Part shown: piece after piece, positions 23,340 to 35,633 of the stretch
Position numbering within the stretch: the stretch's first letter is position 1
Layout of the letters: the number at the start of each line of letters is the position of its first letter
Origin: Benincasa hispida
Lineage: Eukaryota > Streptophyta > Magnoliopsida > Cucurbitales > Cucurbitaceae
Assembly (NCBI RefSeq): GCF_009727055.1
Contig: NC_052360.1
Coordinates: 67,957,343 to 68,021,342, forward strand
Length of the DNA stretch: 64,000 nucleotides
Reading direction: 5' to 3'
Notes under the pieces: generated by a model
Seen by the model: only the letters and a program-made list of their open reading frames with translations
What the model was told of the DNA's origin: nothing
Databases searched by the model: none
Translations under genes and position numbers: made by a program

Positions 23340-23855
23340 GATTGAAAACATGGGAGAGTCCACGTTGTAAATAGGCATCACCTACAATACATCCAAAACA
23401 ACAATCAATCCATAAATCAAAACCCCAAAACACATCCACAAAATTATAAGAGAAAATCATACCTCAACTTTCCCATGAATAATGGGATGCCAAATCATCA
23501 AATTCACAGTCCCATCAGGCATGTCTCCGATTTCACAAAAAGCCTAAAAAATACAAGAGAAAATCATGTGAAAAATCAACACAAAATCAAGGGTCTTTCC
23601 CAAAAGAGGAGAAAGCAAAATAAGAATGAATACTCACATGGAGATGATTCTTCCACCACGACTTTCGCTCCTCGGCAAGAGACCACGTGCAATTTCTCAT
23701 AAAGCAGAATTTCAACAGAAATTGAAAGAAGATTTTTTTTTTAGTGTTGGAAATGCCACCAAAGTGTGGAGCCTTGGAAGTAGTCATTGTGTGATCCGTG
23801 GTTGAATTCTATACCTAGATATGAGTTAGACGGATTGATGACTGGAGGCTTGGTG
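23340..23855. other. Stretch without a recognised gene
   Basis: Base composition is somewhat richer in C than the surroundings. Two frames, 23475-23702 (plus) and 23587-23787 (minus), overlap on opposite strands; neither resembles a known protein to me. Confidence 0.4.
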
Positions 23856-23857
23856 GT

Positions 23858-24020
23858 CTTTTGTTCGAGGGGAGGATTGTTGGGAATGTGACCAAAGTCT
23901 CACATTAGTTAGATTAGAAGAGGATCAAAGATGACTATCTCCATTGGTATGAGGCCTTTTGGGGTAAAACCAAAAGCAAAGCCATGAGGGTCGTTGTCCC
24001 TATAAAAAAGATACCTCATA
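23858..24020 (+). repeat. LTR start with polypurine tract (TRIM or copia fragment)
   Basis: CGAGGGGAGGAT (23864-23876) is a polypurine-like tract directly before TGTTGGGAATGTGACCAAAG, a TG-starting LTR text. GTATGAGGCCTTTTGGGG follows at 23957. I recognise this as a widespread plant repeat text but see no internal coding region or second LTR. Confidence 0.5.
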
Positions 24021-24099
24021 TTATTAAAATGAAGCCACTAAGGGCAAATTACATGACAAATCCTTCATGGCCAGATGAAGGAAATAGAAGGAAAAATTT

Positions 24100-26490
24100 T
24101 GCATCCAAAATTTTGTTACAGATTCAATTCAAGCATGTTCCGAAACAAAATCTGCAAGCCTATTACAGAGTCCAGGAATAAAATTAAACATGGCATCCTC
24201 AAAAGCATTTGTCATTACTCATAATTACGCTTTTACATTCAAAACATTTTGACTATTAAAGTAAAATTCATTAAAATAATGGAGACAACTTGCAAAATAA
24301 TTTATAATTTTAATAAAATAACAAATAGATAAAATCCTTTGCTCGGAGCCCTTAAAAATATTTACAAAGAAAACATTCAAAATAATAAAATATTTTATCT
24401 AACCTTAAAAACCTAATTTCAAAACATTCAAATAACTTTTTTTTAAAAAAAACTTAACATAAACTCGAGCGGAAGCGATTTTCTTTGTCCCATATGGTAC
24501 GATCACCAGTCCCTCTCGTCACTTGCCGATTGGTCCTGTCCTTGCCTAAAAACATAAAATATGAAAGATTGAGTATAAAAATACTTAGTAAGTAACCCCA
24601 TCACCGGTGTCAGGCTATGCATTTATATCCTATAAATGCGAACACGTAAGTGAAGACACACACATAATAATTAATCACCATCAGGTGGGCGTCTAGTGAG
24701 CGGTTTAACCCGTCCTAACACGGAGCTGTAACATGGTTATGAACCTGTCGGTCCACAGAGCTATAATATAGTTGTGAATTCGTCAATTCACAGAGTTGTC
24801 ATAAAGTGAACTCGTCAGTGCACGGAGCTATAATATAGGAGTTGTCATAAGGTTGTGAACTCATCACTTCACGGAGCTGTCATATTATTGTGTTAGGAGC
24901 GCAATCGACACTATCATCATGTGACATCTATCATAACATCAAAAACTTCTCAACATAACTCATTTACATATCTTAGAATCCCACACACATAACAAATCCA
25001 ATAAGCTCATACGTTCACAAACATGTCAAATAAGATCTAGATCATGCTTATGCATTCTTGCAAAATATCTTATAAAACAAGGTCATGCTCAAACTTCATA
25101 ACACACCAAACTGAACAGTCACATGTTCATATATCCTCCCCATTTCATATAGGCTTAGATTCATCAAATTATCCTATAATTTTATTGTCCGACACAAAGG
25201 TAGTTCCAGTAATAAGATTACTTACCTCAATATAAACGAAGTAATTCAACCCTCTCAGATTAAGAACTTCTTGGCGTAAATCCCAAATTAACATTCAATA
25301 TGAAAATTGCCTCAGAATCGACCTTAAAATTGTTGGACTAGTTGCTTTTGATTCAAAAATCCCTTCAATCCTTCAATTTAAATCCAAGACAATATGGGTA
25401 ACATGAGTTTATTCCAAGCTTAATGGGAGCCCACAATCTTTTCAAGAAAAATTCACAAACACTTACCAAAATCTCTAAAATCAATCTTTGATAAGTCCGT
25501 TAAAACTCCAATTTTCATGCCCGAATACATGAGGAATATAAGTTTAGTCAAAGATAGAACTCTAATTGGTCTCCCTTTAAAATGAAGTGAATGGTTTGGA
25601 ATGAGGGGATGATTGTACTTATAGAGGAAAAAATAATCCTAATCCTAAACCATTTGAAATTCCATAACTTAAGTAGTAGATAGATTAGATTTCTTTTTTA
25701 ATAAGACATTTTCTCTAATAAGGAAATCCATATTTTAATTAATTAGAAAATCCATAATCTAATTAATTTGGGAATCCATATTCTCTAATTGAATTAGAAA
25801 TTTCACAATCTAACGAAATTATAAATTTCATGATCTAATTAATTTAATTTAAATCCAAATTTCTCCTATCAACTCAATTTAAATTAATTATATTCTTTAA
25901 TTTTGATCCAAACTCCAAAATTTAAAGAGGATCAAATTTAAAACCATAATTCCCTTTTTCCTTCTTAATTTCAAACTTCTTTTAATTTCCAAAATCTCAA
26001 TTCTTTTCCTTTTCTTTATTTTCAAATCTTTATCCAAAATAATCCAAATATTCTTAATCTTTATCTAAAATAATCCAAAAGTTCCAAATCTCTTATCAAA
26101 TATTTTCCAAAGCTTTTTTCTTTTCTTTATTTTCAAATCTTTATCCAAAAATTTCAAATCTTCTATTAAATTAATCTCAAACTAATTAACTTCTCCAAAT
26201 AACTTCATTTTGGTACCAAAACCAAAATTAAAGGAACATACAATCCAATAATTGATATAAATTACATACTTCCAAATATTTAGTCAATTTAAAATCACAC
26301 TTTACCCCAAGTAAATTAATACAATTTTTTCTTAAATTAAATTAAAATTTAAATTCTTTACAAATATCTTTTAGATTAATTATCTTGCCTTCCAAATTAT
26401 TTTTTTTTTTTGCCCCAATTTATCCAAAATAACACCAAAATATTTCAAGATAGTTTAAAGAAAATTAAATAAAAATTCGGGGTGTTACAA
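24100..26490 (-). repeat. Long Ty3/gypsy-type LTR, minus strand (solo?)
   Basis: The right end TTCGGGGTGTTACA (26477-26490) is the inverse of TGTAACACCCCGAA, the best-known start of plant gypsy LTRs. About 24480-24950 carries repeated CACGGAGCTGTAA/GTGAACTCGTCA words (five diverged copies of a roughly 35-base unit). The rest is AT-rich text typical of such LTRs. The left edge is uncertain. No gag or pol sequence lies next to it, so it may be a solo LTR. Confidence 0.6.
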
Positions 26491-27136
26491 ATAAAATTTC
26501 TTCAACTCAACATTCAATTTCACCATCAGATTTGGTTTTTCTAGAAATTAAGCTAACCACTTATAAGCAGTTTGATTCTACTATAATGCAACTACAACTA
26601 AGAGAGAAATTGGACGGTGAAATTGGATGTTGAAAAAGAGAAGTTAAGAATTAGTCTCAAACAACTAATTTTCATTTTTTAAAGTCCATATCAAATTAAA
26701 GAAAAAGAACATGAAGAATGTGTTCTATCGATTAATCAAAACTCACCTTGTTCAAAACTGAAGATTGAGAACCAGAAGTCCCATAAAGTGTCGTCGTGTC
26801 TGCAGCGACAATGGCTGTGTCGATTTTATCGTTGCCGACAGACTAAACAAAGGTGACGATGGTGAGAGGCCGTGGCTGAAACGAAAAGAAGAGTTTAGAG
26901 GGGGGAGAGGGGGAAAGAGAGAGAAACTTTAAGGAATAAGCTTACCGTAGTGGCAACTAGTGACTGACGAGCGACGTGGTTGGCGATCGATGGACCATCG
27001 ACAGAATGATGAAGGAAAGCAATCATCGATTGGCTAGACGACTTGGACACTTGAATGTGAGAGCGAGTGAAAGGACTAAGAAGGGGATTTAAGGTTTTGG
27101 ATGTGCATAAGGAGGAAATACTTTTGAGGGTAAAAT
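26491..27136. other. Stretch between LTR and CACTA element
   Basis: No recognised gene. A minus-strand frame at 26895-27179 runs into the CACTA terminal repeat and so is not a real gene end. The block 26770-27080 is richer in GC than the surroundings and could be the remnant of a gene or of another transposon. Confidence 0.35.
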
Positions 27137-27430
27137 CACTACAAGAAAAAGGAGCTCCCTCGACGCCTAAATCGATCATCAGAAGCTCAGTCGTCGGGAC
27201 ATAAGGTCTCTCTCGACGACATAAATGCTCGTCGGTGTAAAGAAGTGTGTAGGGAGTTCCTTAGGAACTCCCGATGACTAAAGAAGCCCGTCAGAAGTTC
27301 CTAAGGAACTCCCGATGATTAAAGAAGTTCATTGAAAGTTCCTAAGGAACTCCCGTGCCTCTTTTAATTGCCAGGAGTTCCTTAGGAACTATCGAAGGAT
27401 CTCTCAACGTCCGTCGAGCGACGTCGGGAG

Positions 27431-28535
27431 ATCTCATCTGGTAAAAACTAGATCTCCTTCCCCATTTTCCCCTTTTTCTCCAATACTCAAGTTTAGAACC
27501 CTAGCCGCCCTTTCCTCTTCCCCTTCCCCCTTGTGCCGCCACTGCCCCTTCCTCCTTGCGCCACGTCTATTTCCTTCCCATTCCCCTTCCCCCTTCGCCG
27601 CCGCCTCCTTTCCCTTCCAACTTCGCGCCGACGCCGACCACTTCTTCCCCATTAACCTTTTCATTTAACCCAAACTAAAAACCCCTTGTCTTTGCGTCTC
27701 TTTTCTATTTCCTTCGTCGTCCATTTCCTTGTTGTTGACGTTTCATTTCTTGTGAATTTGTTGTTCTTTACAAGCTTTCAATAGATTCACTCACATCCCT
27801 TTCATTTCCTTTCTCTTATTTTACGAATTTAAGCCATTGTTTAATTTCTCATGAATTTGAAATCCAACTAGTCTTTGAAATCCGATTACTATTTCTTTGA
27901 TTTATTGTCATTTAGCATCTATCTCATTTATTGTTCTTTAAATTAAATCTAATGTTTCTAGCATATGGTTTTTTTCCTTCCTTGTTGCACTAATTGATAT
28001 TGACCCATTTTATTACGTTACAATTTTTGCAATTTGGTGGATTGTGGATGTTATTGTGGATTGTGGATGTTATTGTGGATTGTGGATGTTATTGTGAATT
28101 GTGGATATTACAATTTCTACAATTTGGTGGATTGAGTCTTTTTTTTCCTTTTAATTCTTAAGGTTAGGGATTTAGTGACTTGCTCGACACATATATAAAT
28201 AAAATGATACATCACATAGTGTTCACCTCTGTTAATTCAACTAACTTAACGAAGGAAAATTGAACTTTATACCCCTAAACTCTATACCCCTAAAAACACT
28301 TTAATTTTCAAACCAAATCAATAACATTTGTGGCAAAAAAAGGGACCCCTTTTACTTATTACTTAATTTTGGACTTAGTTTAGGAGCAAAAAAATCAATA
28401 ACATGAGGGGCAAAAAAAGTCAAATCACCTATTAGAGATTACTTAAAATTTTAAATTCTCCGAACAAACTTGGAATTGTTTATTAAATTAATCAAAATTC
28501 ATGCTTAATAAAGACTTTGTACTTTATCCTCTAAT
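27431..28535. other. Interior of the CACTA element without genes
   Basis: A C-rich block at 27450-27660 gives a spurious minus-strand frame. Three tandem copies of TGGATTGTGGATGTTATTG lie at 28030-28095. No gene is recognised. Confidence 0.6.
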
Positions 28536-28587
28536 CCAGGTTATTGTTTTGGATTACAAGTTGGTCAGAAAAGATTTATTTTTAAGG

Positions 28588-28880
28588 ATGAATAAAGAAT
28601 GAATTAAACTAAAGAATAAGTTATCAGCGGAGTATAAAGAAGGAGTGTCCCAATTTTTAGATATGGTGAAGTTGTTAATGATTCCAGATGAATAAGATGT
28701 CCATACAAGAATTGTATGAATTCAATTTGGGGAAAATTAGATATTGAGGAACGACATCCTTTAACATATGGAATATCTCCCTCATACTATGAATGGGTAT
28801 ATCATAGAGAGCCAGTAAACTTATCTTGGGGAGAAAGTTTGAGTTTTATGTTTTGGGGAGAAAGGTTGAGTTTTATGTTC
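28588..28880 (+). pseudogene. Remnant of CACTA transposase N-terminus
   Basis: From ATG at 28588 the frame reads MNKE-stop-IKLKNKLSAEYKEGVSQF, which lines up residue for residue with MDKELIKIRNKLSTEYAEGV at 62609 in the second CACTA element. In that family this is the transposase-associated zinc-binding domain placed before TNP2. In-frame stops and loss of the CPCxKC-type motif show it is dead. The following piece near 28755-28830 (RHPLTYGISPSYYEWVYHRE) corresponds to the end of the same domain. Confidence 0.75.
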
Positions 28881-29683
28881 TTGTTTATGCGTTTGGTTTA
28901 GATTGTTTATTTATGAAGTTTGGTTGGACGATTATGATATTTGTGAATGTTTTTTTTTTATGAAGTTTGAATGTGTTGTGGATGTTTAAAGATTAGGACA
29001 TTTGAATGTTTTTGTTTTATTGTAGGATGTTGTTCGGAGATAAGGTTGGACGATTGTTCAAGATATTATGTTTCAAACGTTTTTTCTTTTCTGTATTTAT
29101 TGACGTTGTTTTCATTTTATTTCTTCCATGTATTTCTGAAAAAAAAATTATTTTATTTAGTATCAACTTTGTTTTATGGTAGGATATTGTAACTTTTCAT
29201 TTATTTGTTATAGTATGGACATCGTTTTATTTATTATGTGAATCTGTTTGAGTTGGTTAATGATGTTTTACAGATTATTTAGATCAAATTTAAAAAAATT
29301 ACAAATTATAAATTAAAAAAAATTAAAAGCCAATATTCAACTAATGAACGAACTCCTCATGCATATTTTAGCATGTCGGGAGTTCCCGTAACTCCCGACG
29401 AATAAAACAAATTGTGGGTAGTTCGAGAACTCCCGACGCATAAAACAGGGCATCAGGAGTTGTTTGAGGAACTCCCGACGCAGGCATCAGGAGTTCCTTG
29501 AACTGCCAATGCCGTATATGATGCGTCGAAAGTTCGAGGAATTCCCAACGTAGAACTCCCGACGCCCTGTTTTATGCCTCGGGAGTTCCTCTCCAGATGG
29601 ATTTTTCCCCACCAAACTCCTGATGAACCACCCTTTCCCGACGAATTGTGGCATCGGAAGAAGTACGATTTCTTGTAGTGAAT

Positions 29684-30410
29684 GGGAATACAAACAAAAT
29701 CTAAAAAATCCAATTTACATTTCTAATTCCTCTAAATAGTTTTGCCACCCATTATAATTTTTATTTATTTTATTTATTTTTTATTTCAACAAGGTAGGAA
29801 GAATTTGAACCTCCGTCCTTGAAAAAAAAGAATATTTGTATTTATGTTGACTTTTGTTCTCTGGTATAAATGATGCATTTCTATTACCCTCTAACTAAGT
29901 TCAATGGTTGAAATCACTTTGTTTTCTACACATAAATTATCTGTATATAAATGACTTTGATTAAAAATTATGAACGTTAAAGATGTTATATTCAATCCTA
30001 GACCCATTACTTTGTAACAATATATATATTTTTATTATGATATTAAACATTGTAACCGAGAGATCAAAATTTCTATCATTATATAATGTAGAATCCTACA
30101 ACAATAGAGTAGGAAACGAATATGGTTGTTGCTTATTAAAATAAAAATTTTTGGGACAAATTAAATGAAATTTAATTCTATCAAAACTAATCAATTAAGC
30201 ACCCTACGAAAAAAAATTCTAGGTAGGCATTATTCTACTCAAGTAAAATATTAAATATCCTAAATCCAAAGAATAGAGAGAAAGGACACCCAAAAATTTA
30301 TAGTGATTTAAAAATAGCTATTTCTCTCCGAGACTTTTATTTGGTATATTACTGATATACTTCTCTTGTAGATGAGAATATAACTAATCAATTTTTTTTT
30401 TTTTCAAATT
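29684..30410. other. AT-rich stretch with weak tRNA-like scraps
   Basis: Near 29785-29825 the minus strand has a GGAGGTTCAAATTC box, and near 30050-30075 ACCGAGAGATCAAAATTTC resembles a decayed B box; both may be worn SINE copies. Nothing else is recognised. Confidence 0.35.
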
Positions 30411-30414
30411 TCAA

Positions 30415-30480
30415 GAATAAACCCTCTGACCTCAAGGTCGATAGGATACATATTTTATGTCAATTGAACTATGTTCATTT
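30415..30480 (-). repeat. SINE-like tRNA-derived remnant
   Basis: On the minus strand: ATAGTTCAATTGACATAAAA (A-box-like), then TATCGACCTTGAGGTCAGAG and GGTTTATTC (B-box-like). The spacing of about 40 bases fits a pol III promoter of a tRNA-derived SINE. Similar text is at 37029-37100. Confidence 0.5.
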
Positions 30481-31220
30481 TTATTAATAATCAATATTCT
30501 TTTGTGTTTTAATTTTTTATAGGATCTCAAAAATCCTTTTCATAATAAAAAAATTATACAAAAATAAATAGAAATAAAAAAAATAAATAATAAGTTAGTT
30601 CAAAGGAGATCTAAAATTTTATTTTAGATAATATGATTGTGGGGATTAAAAAGAATGTGATTGTTTGGTTATAACATTACTAATAAAGGAATGGATCATA
30701 TCTCATTTTCTCTTTCATTGTTCATCAAATGCCAAAAACATAATATTAGAGCTTAAAATATTCAATAAGTCAAGGCATTGATAAAACCTCCCACCAGATC
30801 ATTCTGAGGATATATATATATATATCTCTCAAAAATGCCATCTTCAACTACAAGTAGTTATTTATGTTTTCTTTTAAATAGCTTTATGCATATAAAAATA
30901 GTGCAACAAATTTATAAAATTATCACAATATTTTATTTCTTTTTAGAATACCTTAATGTACCAATGATTATTTTATTTTTTTTAGGTATTATAACTATTT
31001 GTTTATATAATCGACAATTAACAATAGTATTAATTGTTTTATTAAAAAAAACTATAATATTAATAAACTATAATCATATTCATGGTTATGGTTTCTAGTT
31101 TTTCTATATTTATAATTAATTTCTAGCGATTATATTTGAAACATATTTTATTCCAATTTAACTAGATCCGCAACTTAGGTCAGTATTCCTAATTAATTGA
31201 TTTTAAATGAACCCAACGTT
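30481..31220. other. AT-rich stretch, (TA)8 microsatellite at 30811-30826
   Basis: No gene recognised. The frame at 30835-31098 is AT-driven, rich in isoleucine, leucine and phenylalanine, and has no recognisable domain. Confidence 0.5.
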
Positions 31221-31225
31221 CTGTC

Positions 31226-31275
31226 AAATAATAATGATAATAATAATAATAATAATAATAATTATTATTATTATA
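31226..31275. repeat. (AAT)n followed by (ATT)n microsatellite
   Basis: About eleven AAT units switch at 31261 to ATT units, giving a perfect palindromic core able to form a hairpin. Confidence 0.9.
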
Positions 31276-31730
31276 AAAGAAAAGAAGAAAACCGACATTT
31301 AGTTGCTTTTCTTTTATTATTAATAATTATTATTGTTAGCCTCTTAGGAAAACTTATGTGGATCAGAAATACCACAATTATTTTAAGATATTGTGTGACA
31401 TTGAAATAAATTTATCCGTTGTGTATTATTATTAATTAATACACATCTTATTTTAATATTTCTCACCCTAAATCATGGATAAGGGACCATAATTATCGCT
31501 ACAATATTGTTTAAAAGCTGTATTGAAAAAGTTGATATAATATGGACATAAAAAAAATAATAACAAGTAAAATGTCCACCCACATTACCATTATTTTCCT
31601 CGAACACAATCGAGGTTTAAATATTTCTTAGAGTAAAAATCTTATTTTCTATTTAATACTTTAATCAACTTTTTAAAAAAATAGATGATTTTGTTATTAT
31701 TATTAATTATTATGTCAATATGTACTCGGC
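31276..31730. other. AT-rich stretch without recognised features
   Basis: Nothing recognised. Confidence 0.5.
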
Positions 31731-31732
31731 TC

Positions 31733-32000
31733 TATGTTCTTATTTATCATATTTGGAGAGAACGTAATCTTCGTATCTATGAGACACCTTATGTCCTCAC
31801 CAAATAATTAGTCAGGTTGTACGGTATGATATTTTCTTTTGTTGTTCGAAGATTACTTGGACTTCTGTTGAGAGAATTAACCATCATTCTTCTGTGAGAC
31901 TTTTTTCTCTTAGTTTGTATTGTGTGTACGGTTATTTTGTTGTTCTTGTCTTTTAGTTTTTGGGATTGTAATTTGTTTATGTCTTGACTTTAGGTAGTGA
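31733..32000 (+). pseudogene. 3' scrap of a LINE (non-LTR) reverse transcriptase ORF
   Basis: The plus strand reads LIYHIWRERNLRIYETPYVL, a close match to the (I/V)WxERNxR block at the C-terminal zinc-binding region of plant LINE polymerases, followed after a stop by GMIFSFVVRRL. The text after it (31900-32030) is T-rich and untranslatable, as a 3' UTR would be. No endonuclease or RT core is present. Confidence 0.5.
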
Positions 32001-32246
32001 AGTCCTACATTCATGAACGAAAATGAAATGTTTTTAAATGATGAAACTTAAATATATATTTTAAAATTTGATGGACCACCCTCTAAAAAATGGAATAAAT
32101 TAAAAAACCAAAAGAATATTTATACTTAAAAATTAAAAACCCTATAATTTTCTTGAAATGGTCCCATACCCTCTGATATTTGATTTATTAATTGGGATAA
32201 TTTAGTTGAGATTCGAAGAGTCTTCTACACAAAGATTTTATCCTCA

Positions 32247-32247
32247 A

Positions 32248-32280
<33 letters not shown>
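32247..32280. repeat. (AAT)11 microsatellite
   Basis: An uninterrupted run of AAT units. Confidence 0.9.
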
Positions 32281-34230
32281 TGTCAACAATACATCATCAT
32301 ATTATCATAAATCCACACACTTGATTTTTATTTTTGCTTGGTGCATAATTATTGAAAACGTTAGTAAGATGCAAGGATATGATGAAATCTCACATTATTA
32401 TATGGGATTTTAGTCTAGCAAGTTCTTAGGTTTTAAAAATCATCTTTAAATTTAAAATGTTGTTTTTAATTAGTTTCTTAACCTTTAGTTTTACCAGTTA
32501 AAAGACACGTGCGACACAGATGATTAAATTTTGTTAAAATTTAAATTTGTATGGTAGAATTTGAATATTAAATAAATATATATTATTTAACTTGACTAAT
32601 AACCCTTTGACATAAATTTTGTAATGATAGAAATAGTCATTAAAACTATATGTATTTTGTTTTAGGTTAACTTACCATAAAAATAAAATAAATTGGACAT
32701 AAATTGGACATAGATGAAAATTTTTGTAATATAAATTTTATGGTGAATAAATATATTTTTATATATTTTGACCTTCAATTTTAAATTTAAAAATAATAGA
32801 AGGGATAGAAATGGAGAAAATTAATTAATAAAATTAAGATAAGTAATTGAAAGAATAATTATTAACTAAAATTTACAAAGAGTTAAGATAACAAAATATT
32901 ATCCACGTGTTTATTTTTTTTTCCTTTGAGTTGATTGGCTTTTGGAGGGAAAAAAATAAAAACAATACAATGTTAGAATTAGAGAATTTAAAAGTCTTAG
33001 GTTTGTTGCGTTAAATCTCTTGGAAAAATCTCTAATGATTAAAGAGAGATAAATCGAATAATACACACAAAAAATACAAATTTATTGGGTATCTCAAAAT
33101 ATATATGAAGATACAAAATAGAAATCTTAAAATTATTATTATTAAAAAAATAAAAAGAAACGGAAGGTATAAAGATCTAGAGATTTTTGTAACATAACCA
33201 CTTATGAATATCAAAGATTTAAATAAAAATATCAAAATTTAATCTAAAAAAATTTTAAAAATTAAATAAAAAAATCTCGATATTCAGATTAGATCAGTTG
33301 ATCGAATCCAAGAAGATTACATGAAAAAAAAAATAGCAAACATTACTTTCCCAAGTAACACAAACACAAACAAATAATACCACAACAAGCAATCCACTAA
33401 CATCAATATTATAAGCATAACCAGAAACCATAATGTTTCAAGTAACTACAACTTTCATGTGCATTTTATCAAATACTTTTAGGGCATCAAATCTAAAAAA
33501 CCTGTCATTCAAACAAATTCTAAATGCATTGCAATATTTAGAATTGTTGAAGAAATTTGCAAAGATATATGTAATCTACTAAAAAGGAAAAAATTGGCAA
33601 AATTATTAAAAAAAAAAAAAAGAAAAGAAAAGAAGCAAAGATCGCTTTTAAAATGAAAATTTATTCTAATTAAATTGAGAGTTGATTACTAAGATAATTT
33701 ATGCACTCTCAAGTCTCAAATGCATGAGTTTGGATGATCACTTATCTGGAAAGTTTGACGAGCATCCTTTTACGTTATGATAATTTAGTTGACATTGTTG
33801 TTGATGATATAAAAATTAAATATGCTCCCTTTGTGATTGTGAACTCTGAAATTGAGAGAGATAAATATATTGAATGTCATGTAACAATTACCCGATGGCC
33901 AGGAAAGGATGAAAGCTAATAATAGAATTGTCGATTAACCATCAAATCTAGAGGGTATTATAGTCATTTGCTTAAAAATAGAGGGTAAATTGGGGAAATA
34001 AAAATTCTCATACTTCCCCTCTTTTAATATAGTATAGATATAAATATAAATATCTGATATATCTTAGACCTATTTAACATTTTTTTATAATTTCCAGTCT
34101 TATCAGATATAAAATTGAATTGTATTTAATAAAATACTAACATTTCAATTTTGTTTGTCTAATTAGAATGTATAAATTTGTTAAAATGTTCAATGCACTA
34201 AGAATCTATTAGATACAAAATTGAAAATTA
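32281..34230. other. AT-rich intergenic stretch
   Basis: Poly-A-rich with short runs (for example 33609-33621). A 61-residue frame at 33734-33919 (plus) contains DDIKIKYAPFVIVNSEIERD; I do not recognise it and see no splice or promoter context for it. Confidence 0.45.
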
Positions 34231-34234
34231 TCCA

Positions 34235-34865
34235 ACTTAATTTGAGATTTTACAGTTTAAGAGAACATATAATTTTAGGGACCAATTAAACATAATTTTA
34301 TAGAAACATTTCAATTTACTCCGTTAAACTTTAAAAGTTATATTACTTTAAACTCTAAAATAATAATTTTATCAATTGAAAGTCTTAACTTTCGTAAATA
34401 TATAAATTTACACCTATCTTCAGATTTAATTTGGAAAATATTATACGTGACATTTAATTTTTTTCCAATTAACTTCTAAATTGTTAGGAGTGAATCAATT
34501 TAGAATGGTTATTAAGATTATATTTAAAAATCGTCAATACATTCAATTCTCACAAGTATGGAGAGTTCTTCAAATATCGGTTTAACAAAATAGGGACGAT
34601 GACAGTTTATGCATAGACAATTTTTAAATAACTATTATTTAAGAGTCCAGATTCGCTTATTAAAGCTCAGGGATCTAATTGATAAAATTATAAGCTTCAA
34701 ATGACGTTCATCTTTAATATACTTTATATGAAATTTCAAGGTCTAGATTGATAAAACTATTAAGTTGAAGGTTTAATTGATACAATCCAAAATTAGGGAA
34801 TAAATTGATATTTTTATCTAATTTTTATTTCAAATTTAGGGATTTATTCATCATAAGTCATAAAG
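34235..34865. repeat. Foldback-type element
   Basis: Left-arm words (GGGACCAATTAAACATAATT, TTATCAATTGAAAGTCTTAA) are mirrored on the right (GGTTTAATTGATACAATCC, GGTCTAGATTGATAAAAC). This resembles the elements at 18740 and 38435. The arms are diverged. Confidence 0.45.
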
Positions 34866-35250
34866 TCCACCTACTAAAGCTATAATTTAACCTTATATTA
34901 AAAGAAAAAAAGGGGGGGAAATAACAGAGAAAAAGAAGTCCTTATGAATTGGGATTTTGCTTAATTTTAGGTCCCTTATCTTTTCAAAATGTCCAGAGGG
35001 AAAACAACAAATTGATGAAATTTCAATTTTTTTTTTTTAATTATTTTCATTTATAGTAGTAAAGAGTTTCCGAGCTTTGTTGTGTTTGTTGTCTATTCTA
35101 ATAAATAAATAATGTTAGCTCTATCTTTGTCATACCTTGAGTGGCCTACCGCAAAACTCAATTATTTTTGTACCATTACTTTCAAACACTCCACGATTTT
35201 CATTTCTCCTTTCTTCATTGGTCATTATCAAAGTTAACTCAATTAATTTC
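34866..35250. other. Stretch without recognised features
   Basis: Has a G7 run within a purine tract at 34903-34920 and a T10 run near 35029. Nothing else is recognised. Confidence 0.5.
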
Positions 35251-35255
35251 ATCAT

Positions 35256-35633
35256 TCAAATATTTGAGAGATGAACAAGATTAGGAGGCTCTATTAGAGA
35301 GTGAAAATGTGAGTATATATAATATATACTTGTAAAAAACTTCATTAATTTTTGTCTCCATGTTTTGGGAGCCAATAATTCAATTGGAGGAAGTTGACCT
35401 AAAATTGAATTTGTAGCATGAGATAAAGATTTTCTTATGTGGATTACATCAAACAAAATTTCATAAACTAACTGAGGATGTGAGATGACCAATTCTAGGG
35501 ACCATATATATGTGTATGATCTATCACATATCCATTCGATAAGTCTTTGTGTATCTAATAAGATTCGTATCACATTATTTTTTTTTCTTATGTTTTGAAC
35601 TTCATTTAATCTAGTGAAGAGTCTATCTTTCAT
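35256..35633 (-). CDS. Unrecognised 125-residue ORF
   Basis: The longest frame outside transposons in the middle of the window. It begins MKDRLFTRLNEVQNIRKK and ends in LIEPPNLVHLSNI. I do not recognise a domain, signal peptide or membrane segment. The middle is rich in hydrophobic residues (WSLELVISHPQLVYEILFDV), charge is mixed, and there are few low-complexity runs, so it looks more protein-like than other frames here. No clear TATA box or splice signals were seen, and its base composition is like its surroundings. It could be a chance ORF, an exon, or a pseudogene fragment. Confidence 0.25.
   Translation of the reverse strand: MKDRLFTRLNEVQNIRKKNNVIRILLDTQRLIEWICDRSYTYIWSLELVISHPQLVYEILFDVIHIRKSLSHATNSILGQLPPIELLAPKTWRQKLMKFFTSIYYIYSHFHSLIEPPNLVHLSNI

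Larger units (their letters stand above)
27137..29680 (+). mobile_element. CACTA (En/Spm-like) transposon, non-autonomous, both ends intact
   Basis: Left terminal repeat CACTACAAGAAAAAGGAGC (27137) and right end TTTCTTGTAGTG (to 29680) form 13-base inverted termini, flanked by AAT (27134-27136) and AAT (29681-29683), the 3-base duplication expected for CACTA elements. Subterminal repeats are plain: GGAACTCCCGACG and AGTTCCTAAGGAACT variants at 27240-27430 and 29355-29600, in both orientations, as transposase-binding arrays usually are. The only transposase trace is a short piece at 28588-28880. At 2544 bp it is a deletion derivative. Confidence 0.9.

Noticed and set aside
26895..27179. Minus-strand 94-residue frame
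   Set aside because: Its start lies inside the CACTA terminal repeat, so it crosses the insertion edge and cannot be an old gene.
27434..27664. Minus-strand Arg/Gly/Glu-rich frame
   Set aside because: It lies inside the CACTA element in a C-rich simple block; composition is low-complexity.
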